A stretch of 15,700 nt of DNA, taken from the NCBI GenBank assembly GCA_943913905.1, contig CALTZZ010000047.1, positions 1 to 15,700 of the forward strand, given 5' to 3'. Under the pieces are notes generated by a model. It made no database searches. It saw only the letters and a program-made list of their open reading frames with translations, and was not told the DNA's origin. The number at the start of each line of letters is the position of its first letter. The first letter of the stretch is position 1. Made by a program: the position numbers and the translations under genes. Below are positions 6,717 through 14,432 of the stretch, piece after piece. The stretch comes from an uncultured Dermabacteraceae bacterium. GTDB lineage: Bacteria > Actinomycetota > Actinomycetes > Actinomycetales > Dermabacteraceae.

Positions 6717-8561
6717 CTACTTCGACCAGGCGCTCCACAGCTTGGCGTAGACCCCACCACGCTGCACAAGGTCGGAGTGAGTCCCCGCCTCCACCACGTG
6801 GCCGCCTTCCATGACCATAATCCGGTCTGCATGCATGGCCTGAGAGAGGCGATGCGCCACGATAATCGTGGTGCGCCCCCTCGTGACCTCCAGGGCAGCG
6901 CGTTCGAGCGTGCGCGCGCCCGAACTGCCTTCGTCTGCCGTCGCTTCGTCCATGACCAAAATCGCGGGGTCTTGAAGCACGATGCGGGCAAGGGCGAGCT
7001 GCTGGCCCTGCTCGGCAGTCAGACGGGTTCCCTTTTCGCCCACGGCCGTCTCGAGCTGTTTCGGGAGCAGACGCACCCAATCGTCGGCCCCCACCGCGCC
7101 AAGCGCGTTCCACAGCTCCGCGTCGGAGGCGTCGGGACGGGCGAGGCGTAGGTCTTGCGCCAGAGTCCCGTGGAACACGTGCACGTCTTGCGACACGATC
7201 GACGCGTGAGCCCGCACGGCCTCCACGTTCGCCTTGCTGAGGTTTGCACCGCCGTGCAGAACCATTCCTTCGCGCGGGGCGAGGGTACCCGCCAGAATCG
7301 ACGCGAGAGTGGATTTTCCCGCCCCTGAGGCTCCAACGAGCGCCACCGTTTCGCCTTCGGCAATGTCGAGGTCGATCGGGTGCACAGCGATACGCCCATC
7401 CTCGCTGTACGCGTGTGAGACGCCGCGAACCGTGAGCGAACCATCGGCCGGGAGTTCAGCACCTCCCGACGTCGCCGTGTCAATCGACGAGATGACGCCG
7501 ACCATGCGAGTGAGGCTCGCTGCTGCCGACTGCACATCATCGAGGCTGAACACGAGAGCCATGAACGGCCAGAACAGGGCCACGAGGTAGATCACGGCCG
7601 AAGCGATGAGGCCCACCGGCAGGAGGCCGTTCTGTACGGTGACGAATCCGATGCCCATGACGAGGGCGATCGCGATTGCCTCCGGCACATTCATAATCCA
7701 CACCACTCGAATAACGAGCGCAATAATGCGCATGACCAGGGCATACGCCGCTGCACTGAGCGAGGACACGTGCCGAACCTCGCGGTCCTCGATCCCGTAC
7801 GCGTGCACGGTCGGAATACCGTTGATCGCGGCCAAGAGGCCCTGGGCGCGGGCACCGCGAGCGATGCGCTCAACCCGGTACACGCGATTAGTCCGCGGCA
7901 GATACCAGCGGAGCGCCCACAGGTACATGGGCGTAATCGCGAGTACCAGAATCAGCATCCACGGCGAGATCGCGACGAGCGCCACGAGTGTGACGAGCAC
8001 CTGACACGCGATGGAAATGAGGAACGGGACGATGTTATTGACGGCCTTCGCGGTCACGTCCACGTCGTCCGCCACGCGGGAAAGCGCATCGCCGATTCCC
8101 GCACGCTCCATCTTTTGTGCCGGGAGGTCAAGGGCGCGGTCGATGACGTCCTCGCGCATTTCGGCGAGTAGCTTCTGGCCGAGCGCCGAGATCTGCCAAC
8201 GAGACACGGCGTTCAGGACGGCAAGCGCAATACCAGCCGCCACCGTAAGCCCCGCGATCTTCCACAGCTCGCTTTGGGGCTTGCCGGATGCCGCAGCGTC
8301 AACCGCCATGCCGATAAGCCACGGCAGGGACGCGAGCGCGGCAGCGGCCGCGACCGTGGTCACGAGCATCACGATGGCCTGCGTGGTGTGTGCTTTGAGC
8401 CGGCGCAGCAAGAACTTCCCCGTGTCTGGGTAAGACGCGATAGGCAATAGCTCCGCGTGGCGCTGCAGTTGGCGCGACACTTCCGCTTCGGCTTCCATGG
8501 ACGCCACCAGGTCGATTTCGCTCGCGGACGCCACATTGTGGGTTGTTGCGTGTGCGTTCAT
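6717..8561 (-). CDS. ABC exporter half-transporter with intact ATPase motifs (second gene of pair)
   Basis: A 614-residue half-transporter: a six-helix membrane domain (about 55-345) and a C-terminal ATPase domain. Walker A is intact (GASGAGKST 410-418, K416), as are Q458, Walker B ILVMDE (534-539) and the H-loop H570 in IIVAHRLS. The signature motif is degenerate, LTAEQ (514-518) in place of LSGGQ, followed by the unusual DEATADEGSSGAR. Such a subunit works only with a partner supplying an intact signature, which the upstream gene does. The ATG overlaps the partner's TGA (ATGA, 8558-8561), and GGAGGTGG stands 7 bases before it. The family resembles actinobacterial multidrug or siderophore-type exporter pairs; the substrate cannot be told from sequence. 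Confidence 0.93.
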   Translation of the reverse strand: MNAHATTHNVASASEIDLVASMEAEAEVSRQLQRHAELLPIASYPDTGKFLLRRLKAHTTQAIVMLVTTVAAAAALASLPWLIGMAVDAAASGKPQSELWKIAGLTVAAGIALAVLNAVSRWQISALGQKLLAEMREDVIDRALDLPAQKMERAGIGDALSRVADDVDVTAKAVNNIVPFLISIACQVLVTLVALVAISPWMLILVLAITPMYLWALRWYLPRTNRVYRVERIARGARAQGLLAAINGIPTVHAYGIEDREVRHVSSLSAAAYALVMRIIALVIRVVWIMNVPEAIAIALVMGIGFVTVQNGLLPVGLIASAVIYLVALFWPFMALVFSLDDVQSAAASLTRMVGVISSIDTATSGGAELPADGSLTVRGVSHAYSEDGRIAVHPIDLDIAEGETVALVGASGAGKSTLASILAGTLAPREGMVLHGGANLSKANVEAVRAHASIVSQDVHVFHGTLAQDLRLARPDASDAELWNALGAVGADDWVRLLPKQLETAVGEKGTRLTAEQGQQLALARIVLQDPAILVMDEATADEGSSGARTLERAALEVTRGRTTIIVAHRLSQAMHADRIMVMEGGHVVEAGTHSDLVQRGGVYAKLWSAWSK

Positions 8562-10387
8562 CGCTGCACCACCTCCGCGTAGCTGCTGTTGGACATGAGC
8601 GAGTGATGTGACCCCGATGCCGCGACCTCGCCGCGACGGACGAACACCACGCGATGTGCCTCGTTGGCGAGGACCGGAGCCTTCGTCAAGATCACCGTGA
8701 TGCGGTCTGCTGCGGCACGAGTCTGCGTGAGCGCCTGCGCGATCTTCTGCTCGGTCACCGCATCCACCGCCGTCGTGGGATCGTGCAACACGAGCACCGG
8801 CGGGTCCGCGGCTACGGCGCGGGCAAGAGCCAACCGCTGCCGCTGGCCGCCCGAAAGATTCGCCCCACGGTCGATGATCCGTTCATCAAGCTGATCCGGC
8901 AGAATCTCGAGCAGGTCCTCGGCCCCCGCAGCCTGCAGGGCCGTGTGCGCCCACGCGTCCTCAGAGCCGTCGAGGGCCGACGGACGCCCGGTCGCGAGCT
9001 GCTCCCGAAGAGTGCCATCGAACAGGTCCACCGTGTGGGGCTCCAACAGGATCGACTCGCGCGCGAGGGGGAGAACCCCGAAATCCCCGAGGACTGCGGC
9101 AGCGTCGGCAGCGCTCTCGGGTACGACGGCGATCACCTCGCCGTCGCGCACATCTCCGATCACGGAGAGGTGGATCGAGCCAACGCCCGGAAGGCGTCGG
9201 CCAGTGGCGGAAGGTGAGGGCACGGAACCCGCGGCAGCGGGAGTGGGAGTGGGATCGGGCTGCCGTGAACTGAGCGGCCGGATCGGTTTCACTCCGTTCG
9301 CGGACACGGCGGATTCGATTCCCGAATCATGCAGGCTGCGCCCCATCTCGCTCAGCAAGTGGCGCACACGGCGAGCAGATGTGGAGAAGGACGCGAACCA
9401 CACGGGAACTCCCGAGAGCCCGTCCATCATTCCAGCCATGTTGCGCACCAGACCGGCCACCGAAATGAGCGTGCCCACGGTGATGACATCGGCGAGAGTC
9501 AGGGAACCAGCGATCAGGAGAACGGCGGCAATCGTCACGCCGGAAATGAAGGTCATGAGACCGTTCGACAAACCGGAATAGCGCGCGTTGACGAGCGCCG
9601 CGTCAAGAGCCGTGCGTGAGCGCTCGCGGTACACGAGGCGGGCACGGGACTGAACGCCGAGCCCCTGAAGTACGCGCAGGCCGTGCACAAGATCCGTGGC
9701 GGTCGAGGCCGCATCCGCTGCCTTCGACTGCTGGGCGTCGTACTTCTGACTCAGCACAGGCGTAATGAACTTGAGGGCCACGACCTGCAGTCCGAGGCCC
9801 GCGAACACCGCGAGCCCCAGCCAGGCATTGATCCACAGGAGCCATATCCCAGCGCCCACGATCGCGATGCTCGCGGAAAGCGCCCACCCGATCATGTCGA
9901 AAATATCCGGGGCACGGTCGGCGTCGGACGTGGCAATCGAGAGGACTTCTCCCGATGGCCGATCCACCGGTTTCGACGCGGGATCCAACGCAGCCGCCGT
10001 CACCGCAAGTCGCAAATTGTGTTGCTCCTGCGTGCGGATCTGCATGGTCCCGTAAAACGACGCCGCCCACGCCCACGCGCTCGCAAGCCGCAATACGATG
10101 ACTGCGAGCGTGGCCCACACCGTGAACCACAAGTCGCCCTTCATCACACCGAGATCGATGATGTACCCCAAAAACACGGGCACACTCATCTGCATTGCTT
10201 CGTTAAGGAAATTCAGAGCCGTGTACCACGAGAGCCGTCGGAAATTACGGTGAATGAGGGTACGCAGAACTCGCCGATCGCGAAGCTCGCGTCGGCTCAG
10301 GTGCGTCTCCGACTCATGGATCTCGCTCCGCTTTTTCGAGCGTGCGGGAGTCTCGTCGGTGTGGCTCAGGGAATTCACGTCATTCAT
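8558..10387 (-). CDS. ABC exporter half-transporter with degenerate ATPase site (first gene of pair)
   Basis: A 609-residue half-transporter with a membrane domain (about 50-325), a Pro/Ser/Thr-rich linker (about 355-400) and an ATPase domain. The signature LSGGQRQRLALARA (511-524) is perfect, but the other motifs are lost. The P-loop position reads VIAVVPESAADAAAV, with no GxxGxGK. Walker B reads VLVLHDPTTAVD (H535-D536 in place of Asp-Glu). The H-loop position has K569 (VILTKAP). By analogy with characterised heterodimeric exporters (TM287/288, BmrCD), it cannot hydrolyse ATP at its own site but completes the active site of its partner. The start at ATG 10387 is uncertain because no clear ribosome site precedes it. 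It is divergent from the nitroreductase gene, with 107 bp between the starts. Confidence 0.92.
   Translation of the reverse strand: MNDVNSLSHTDETPARSKKRSEIHESETHLSRRELRDRRVLRTLIHRNFRRLSWYTALNFLNEAMQMSVPVFLGYIIDLGVMKGDLWFTVWATLAVIVLRLASAWAWAASFYGTMQIRTQEQHNLRLAVTAAALDPASKPVDRPSGEVLSIATSDADRAPDIFDMIGWALSASIAIVGAGIWLLWINAWLGLAVFAGLGLQVVALKFITPVLSQKYDAQQSKAADAASTATDLVHGLRVLQGLGVQSRARLVYRERSRTALDAALVNARYSGLSNGLMTFISGVTIAAVLLIAGSLTLADVITVGTLISVAGLVRNMAGMMDGLSGVPVWFASFSTSARRVRHLLSEMGRSLHDSGIESAVSANGVKPIRPLSSRQPDPTPTPAAAGSVPSPSATGRRLPGVGSIHLSVIGDVRDGEVIAVVPESAADAAAVLGDFGVLPLARESILLEPHTVDLFDGTLREQLATGRPSALDGSEDAWAHTALQAAGAEDLLEILPDQLDERIIDRGANLSGGQRQRLALARAVAADPPVLVLHDPTTAVDAVTEQKIAQALTQTRAAADRITVILTKAPVLANEAHRVVFVRRGEVAASGSHHSLMSNSSYAEVVQR
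8569..8576 (-). promoter_or_regulatory. Strong ribosome binding site inside the upstream ABC gene
   Basis: On the minus strand GGAGGTGG lies 7 bases before ATG 8561, within the last codons of the preceding ABC gene. It fixes the start that overlaps the upstream stop codon and implies coupled translation of the two subunits. Confidence 0.8.
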
Positions 10388-10494
10388 CCAACACCACGTG
10401 CCCGCTGAGGTACATCTTTTTTCCGGCTGGAGTGAGGGAGTCTCTGAAACAATGGCCCAGTACTCAACCCCCACCGCAGCAAGGAGACACCATC
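10388..10494. promoter_or_regulatory. Divergent promoter region between the ABC exporter and nitroreductase genes
   Basis: These 107 bases must carry promoters in both directions, since the flanking genes diverge. It includes a T-run (10418-10423) and, at 10481-10486, AAGGAG, the clear ribosome site of the plus-strand gene 8 bases before its ATG. I looked for a SigH/SigR-type box (GGAA then GTT) on both strands, because the mycobacterial homologue Rv2466c is under SigH, and found no correctly spaced match. Confidence 0.5.
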
Positions 10495-11106
10495 ATGGCC
10501 CGCACAGTGACACTGTTCGTTGACCCCACCTGCCCCTACGCATGGATGACGAGCCGGTGGCTTCTGAACGCGACAGCGGAGCGCGACGAATTCGTTCCGG
10601 AGTTCCGCATCATGTCCCTCGGCGTCCTCAACGAGGGGCGCGACCTGGACCCCGATTACATGGAAGCGATGGACCGCGCGTGGGACCCGGCGCGACTCAT
10701 GATGAAGCTTCAGCGTGACTATGGCCAAGAAGAATTCAATGCCTTCTACACGGCATGGGGCGAGCGGTTCCACGTGCAAGACCGCAAGGACGACTACCGC
10801 GCAGTCGCCGCCGAATCCCTCGAAGAGGCCGGCATTGATGCCGATGCGTTGAAGATCTGGGGAAGCACGGAGCTCGATCAGGAGCTGCGCGCCGAACAGG
10901 CCGCCGTGGAAGATATGGTGGGAGATGATGTTGGTACCCCCGTGATCTCGTTCGGCGAAGGCGTGGCGTACTTTGGCCCCGTCGTTTCTCCGGCCCCGAA
11001 GGGGGAACAGGCCGGGCAGATGCTCGACGCCATGGCAATGATGGCCACCATCCCCGGGTTCTACGAACTCAAACGTGCCCGCTCTGGCGGCCCCGACTTT
11101 TCCTGA
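10495..11106 (+). CDS. DsbA-family, mycothiol-dependent nitroreductase-like protein (Rv2466c homologue)
   Basis: A 203-residue thioredoxin-fold protein with a DsbA-type helical insertion, closely resembling M. tuberculosis Rv2466c along its length: VDPTCPYAWMTSRWLL against the CPWC region, FRIMSLGVLNEGRD, VGDDVGTPVISF with the cis-proline after GT, YFGPVVSPAPKGEQAG, and FYELKRARS at the end. Rv2466c is a mycothiol-dependent reductase with active site CPWC. Here the site is CPYA: C13 is present, but the second cysteine is A16, and C13 is the only cysteine in the protein. A monothiol mechanism using mycothiol is therefore expected (inference). AAGGAG 8 bases upstream of ATG 10495 fixes the start. 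rpiB follows after 40 bp and nei after it, as in M. tuberculosis. Confidence 0.9.
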   Translation: MARTVTLFVDPTCPYAWMTSRWLLNATAERDEFVPEFRIMSLGVLNEGRDLDPDYMEAMDRAWDPARLMMKLQRDYGQEEFNAFYTAWGERFHVQDRKDDYRAVAAESLEEAGIDADALKIWGSTELDQELRAEQAAVEDMVGDDVGTPVISFGEGVAYFGPVVSPAPKGEQAGQMLDAMAMMATIPGFYELKRARSGGPDFS

Positions 11107-11146
11107 CCCGCACTATCCACTTTTCACCGCAGAAAGGCACACACGC

Positions 11147-11611
11147 ATGCGCGTTCACATTGGCACCGATCACGCCGGATTCGAACTTAAGAACCGGCTG
11201 ATCGAGGTGCTTTGCTCCAAGGGCCATGAGGTTACCGATCACGGGGCGTTCGAATACGACGCCGTGGACGACTACCCACCGTTTTGCACCGACACGGGCG
11301 AAGCCGTGGTGGCTGACCCCGGGAGCCTCGGCATCGTGCTGGGCGGCTCCGGTAACGGCGAACAGATCGCCGCGAACAAGGTGAAGGGCGTGCGTGCTGC
11401 TCTCGTGTGGAATGAGGACACCGCCCGGTTGGCCCGCGAACACAACAACGCAAACGTGATCTCCGTGGGTGCTCGGCAACACAGCGAAGAAGAACTGATC
11501 GAACTGATCGACCACTTCCTCGCCGAACCGTTCCCAGGTGATGAGCGCCATGTGCGCCGAATCAACCGCATCGCCGAATACGAAACCACGGGCGGGTACG
11601 CGCAGCGCTGA
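11147..11611 (+). CDS. rpiB: Ribose-5-phosphate isomerase B
   Basis: Interconverts ribose 5-phosphate and ribulose 5-phosphate in the pentose phosphate pathway. It has 154 residues, the usual RpiB length. Seen: MRVHIGTDHAGFELK at the N-terminus with D8-H9, GIVLGGSGNGEQIAANK (62-78) and LAREHNNANVISVGAR. The catalytic position is Glu (E72 in GNGEQ) as in M. tuberculosis RpiB, not the Cys of E. coli RpiB. AGAAAGG precedes ATG 11147. The gaps of 40 bp upstream and 31 bp downstream suggest one transcript with the nitroreductase and nei genes. Confidence 0.96.
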   Translation: MRVHIGTDHAGFELKNRLIEVLCSKGHEVTDHGAFEYDAVDDYPPFCTDTGEAVVADPGSLGIVLGGSGNGEQIAANKVKGVRAALVWNEDTARLAREHNNANVISVGARQHSEEELIELIDHFLAEPFPGDERHVRRINRIAEYETTGGYAQR

Positions 11612-11642
11612 GCGCTGCTCCATAACTGAAAGCGAGAGTGAC

Positions 11643-12629
11643 GTGCCCGAAGGGCATACCGTTCACCGCCTCGCGGACGCGATGGAGGCCGCATTCGGGA
11701 ATTCCCGGGTGCGGCTCTCGTCTCCGCAGGGGCGATTCGAGGCCGAAGCGGCCGAACTAGATCGATGGGTGCTGACGCGCCCCGAAGCCGTCGGCAAACA
11801 CCTGTTCCTCCCGTTCGCCCCGGAACCGGAGGAAGAACCACTGCGTTACATTCACATTCACCTGGGGCTTTACGGGTCGTGGACGTTTGCGGGAGACGCC
11901 AGCTTCCACGCCGCGAAGGCGATCGGAGCACCCAGGCGAGCCCTGGAGGGGGCCGACGGCGACTGGTATTCCATCGTTCCGGGACCCAACGTGCGGCTGC
12001 GGATGATCGGCACAACCGGCCTCGCTGACCTCACTGGCCCGAACCAATGCCGTGCCATCGATGCTGCAGAACGACAGGCGGTGATCGACCGGCTCGGCCC
12101 CGATCCGCTAAGGGGTGACGCCGACCCGAGCGAGTTCGTGCAACGCATCAAGAAGTCGCGGCAAACAATCGGGCAGTTGCTTATGGATCAGAAGGTTGCG
12201 GCCGGGATCGGGAACATTTACCGAGCCGAACTTCTCTTTCGTGCTCGGCTCGACCCGTACGTGCCGGGTAATCAACTCACCGAACCCCTGATCCGTGACC
12301 TCTGGCGCGATCTCGTGCCGCTCATGGAATATGGCAAACGCACCGGAAGGATCGTGACTACCCAACCGGAGCACCGGCTGGTGCACAACGAGATCAACGA
12401 GCGCACCGTTCCCGTGTACCAAAACGGGGATGATGATCCGGATGCCGTGCCACGTGAGGAATCGTTCTACGTGTACCACCGGCAAGGATTCCCATGCCGG
12501 GTATGCGACGCGACGATTCGCGACGCCGACATGGCGGGACGCGCGTTGTACTGGTGCCCCGGATGCCAAAAGCGGCGCGTGCGGCGTGCAGGGTGGATCG
12601 ATGAGCATTCAGCGCGGGCCTGGGCGTAG
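11643..12629 (+). CDS. nei: Endonuclease VIII-type DNA glycosylase (Nei1-like)
   Basis: A base-excision repair glycosylase/AP lyase of the Fpg/Nei family, 328 residues from GTG 11643. After Met removal the N-terminus is the catalytic PEGHTVHRLA (P2, E3), with K52 in GKHLF. A helix-two-turn-helix segment contains LLMDQKVAAGIGNIYRAELL. A C-terminal zinc finger shows CRVC, 16 residues, then CPGC. The pattern PEGHT and SSPQGRF matches mycobacterial Nei1 (Rv2464c) more than Fpg, which starts MPELPE. About 20 basic residues follow the finger. The GTG start is firm because the catalytic proline must be residue 2. The elaA-like gene follows 5 bp later. Confidence 0.93.
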   Translation: MPEGHTVHRLADAMEAAFGNSRVRLSSPQGRFEAEAAELDRWVLTRPEAVGKHLFLPFAPEPEEEPLRYIHIHLGLYGSWTFAGDASFHAAKAIGAPRRALEGADGDWYSIVPGPNVRLRMIGTTGLADLTGPNQCRAIDAAERQAVIDRLGPDPLRGDADPSEFVQRIKKSRQTIGQLLMDQKVAAGIGNIYRAELLFRARLDPYVPGNQLTEPLIRDLWRDLVPLMEYGKRTGRIVTTQPEHRLVHNEINERTVPVYQNGDDDPDAVPREESFYVYHRQGFPCRVCDATIRDADMAGRALYWCPGCQKRRVRRAGWIDEHSARAWA

Positions 12630-12634
12630 GATCG

Positions 12635-13168
12635 GTGCCCGTGAACACAGTTGAACCAGCACCCTTCGCCCTTCGCACGATCGAGACTCGCGACGACGGA
12701 TCCACTCTTCGCGCGGCATCGCTTCGAGTTATGCCGCCGGAGACCGTCTATTCGCTGTGCGTGCTTCGCCAAGACGTCTTCATCCTTGAGCAGGGTGTTA
12801 CAGGTGAGCCCGAACTCGACGGCCGTGACCTTGAGACCGGAACCGTGCTCATTTGGTGGGAAAAAGACCACAAGGTGATCGGCACTATTCGAGTCCTCGA
12901 CGACGGCGGCCACTTCAGGATCGGCCGGCTCGCGTGCGCGAAGTCTGCGCGTCGAGGCGGGTACGGTCGAGGACTCATGAACGCCGCAATCAGAGTGTGC
13001 CGCGAGATCGATCCAACTCAAAAGATCGTGATTCACGGACAGTCGTACCTGAAGGACTGGTACGAATCGATTGGCTACGTGACTGTGGGCCCAGAGTTTC
13101 TGGAAGAGGGCATTCCGCACTACCCGATGGAAATGGCTCCGGAGAGCCCGCGCCCCGACGCCGCCTGA
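12635..13168 (+). CDS. ElaA-like GNAT acetyltransferase
   Basis: A 177-residue GNAT-fold N-acetyltransferase related to E. coli ElaA; the acceptor is unknown. Seen: VYSLCVLRQDVFILEQGV (38-55), corresponding to ElaA LLQLRCAVFVVEQNC; ELDGRDLE; the acetyl-CoA loop RRGGYGRGLM (106-115); GQSYLKDWYESIGY near the C-terminus; and EEGIPHYPM, matching ElaA EDGIPHIGM. The start may be GTG 12635 or GTG 12641, which differ by two residues; neither has a strong ribosome site. It begins 5 bp after nei, so it probably ends that operon. Confidence 0.88.
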   Translation: MPVNTVEPAPFALRTIETRDDGSTLRAASLRVMPPETVYSLCVLRQDVFILEQGVTGEPELDGRDLETGTVLIWWEKDHKVIGTIRVLDDGGHFRIGRLACAKSARRGGYGRGLMNAAIRVCREIDPTQKIVIHGQSYLKDWYESIGYVTVGPEFLEEGIPHYPMEMAPESPRPDAA

Positions 13169-13182
13169 TCCGCGCAACCTCC

Positions 13183-13224
13183 GCCTGGCTTAGGTCGCGA
13201 AGCCGCGCGAGCGTTGTGCCAGGC
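13183..13224. terminator. Nested hairpin between convergent genes
   Basis: A perfect 7-bp outer stem GCCTGGC (13183-13189) / GCCAGGC (13218-13224) encloses an inner stem TCGCG (13195-13199) / CGCGA (13206-13210). It lies in the 62-bp gap between the stops of the ElaA-like gene and the serine hydrolase gene. There is no T-run on either side, so a bidirectional terminator role is inferred from position and structure. Confidence 0.55.
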
Positions 13225-13230
13225 AGTCTG

Positions 13231-14430
13231 TCATTCAGCACTGTCGAGGCACGCCCGAACAGCTGCCGCAAGGTCGTTCGCTCGAGAATCCGTGGTGTCA
13301 CCGGGAGCAGTCGTAACGTAGGCGAAGCCGAGCCTATGCTCCAGGTCGCCGAACGCCAGTTGCCCGCCGGCGCCGTCGTGTCCAAAGCTCGCGGGACTCA
13401 CCATAGGGCGGCTCGGGCACGAGGCGTAGAAGCCGGTGCCCCAGACCTTTCCGTCGTCCACGGACAGATAGCGCGCTCCGCGGGATACGGGGCGAAGCGC
13501 ATCGACGATCCTCGCTCGCGTCACGAGTGGTTCGGCGAGACCCGCGACCGGTGACGCAGTGGCTGCCATGAGTTGTGCAAGATCGTGAGCACTTGACACG
13601 AAATTCGCGGCAGGGCATTCGCCTGCGTAATAGTCGTCGCGGTGAGAAGCCGCGAAAAGGCTCGGGGCGTAGGCAGAATCGGCGAGGGCAGCGCGCCTGC
13701 TGAGGTCGAGGCCGTGGGTCACGGGGATCCCAACGAGCGCATCCGGTGGCTCCGCACACTGGGCAAGGTCCGAGGCGCTCTCGCCGGGCCGCAGACCAAA
13801 GCCAGCCTCGAGATTCAGGGCAGAACGAATGTTCTGGTCGTACCACTGGGCGGGAGTGGCTCCCGTGGCGCGACGAAGCACCTCGCCCACGATGAAACCC
13901 CAGGTGATGGCATGGTAGCTGTGGTGCTCACCCGGCGTGAACGTCGGTTCTTGCTGGGCTAAGTGGTCCACGATCGGGAACCACGCGGTGATCTCATCTT
14001 GCGTGAACGAACGGTCAGGCGCCGGGAGACCAGCTCGATGCCCCATCGCCTCGCGAACCGAAAGAGACTCCTTGCCGCAGGCCGCGAACTCGGGCCAATA
14101 GTGAGCAACCGGAAGATCCAGGTCCACGAGACCCGCATCCACGGCCTGCAACACGCAGATCGTGGTGGCTGCCTTCGAACACGAAAACACGCACTGGCGA
14201 GTGTTGGGCTGCCAGGCGTGCCCCAGCGTGCGCTGCCCGGCCCACAGGTGCGCTACCACGGAGCCGTCGACGAACACGCATAGGGCGTGCCCGTGCGGGG
14301 AACTGGTGCGTGACTCCGTATCGCGAACTACCGCTGAGAAAGCGTCACGGACGGTCTTAAAATTGGGGTCGGTGGTGCCGTGTACGCCAGCGTGAGCGTC
14401 CACGGCACCACCCGAATGTTGGCCCGACAT
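13231..14430 (-). CDS. Beta-lactamase-fold serine hydrolase (class C/EstB-like)
   Basis: A 399-residue member of the serine beta-lactamase/DD-peptidase/esterase superfamily. Motif 1, SxxK, is FSCSK (S83, K86). A motif 2 tyrosine is in HSYHAITWG (Y172), without the usual Asn two residues on. Motif 3 is HDG (351-353) in the position of KTG. There is no signal peptide or membrane anchor, so a cytoplasmic esterase or peptidase is likely; family members act on esters, amino-acid amides or muropeptides and the substrate here is unknown. ATG 14430 is preferred: it lies 2 bp after the stop of the upstream glycoside hydrolase gene. GTG 14472 would overlap that gene by about 40 bp. Confidence 0.85.
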   Translation of the reverse strand: MSGQHSGGAVDAHAGVHGTTDPNFKTVRDAFSAVVRDTESRTSSPHGHALCVFVDGSVVAHLWAGQRTLGHAWQPNTRQCVFSCSKAATTICVLQAVDAGLVDLDLPVAHYWPEFAACGKESLSVREAMGHRAGLPAPDRSFTQDEITAWFPIVDHLAQQEPTFTPGEHHSYHAITWGFIVGEVLRRATGATPAQWYDQNIRSALNLEAGFGLRPGESASDLAQCAEPPDALVGIPVTHGLDLSRRAALADSAYAPSLFAASHRDDYYAGECPAANFVSSAHDLAQLMAATASPVAGLAEPLVTRARIVDALRPVSRGARYLSVDDGKVWGTGFYASCPSRPMVSPASFGHDGAGGQLAFGDLEHRLGFAYVTTAPGDTTDSRANDLAAAVRACLDSAE

Positions 14431-14432
14431 GC

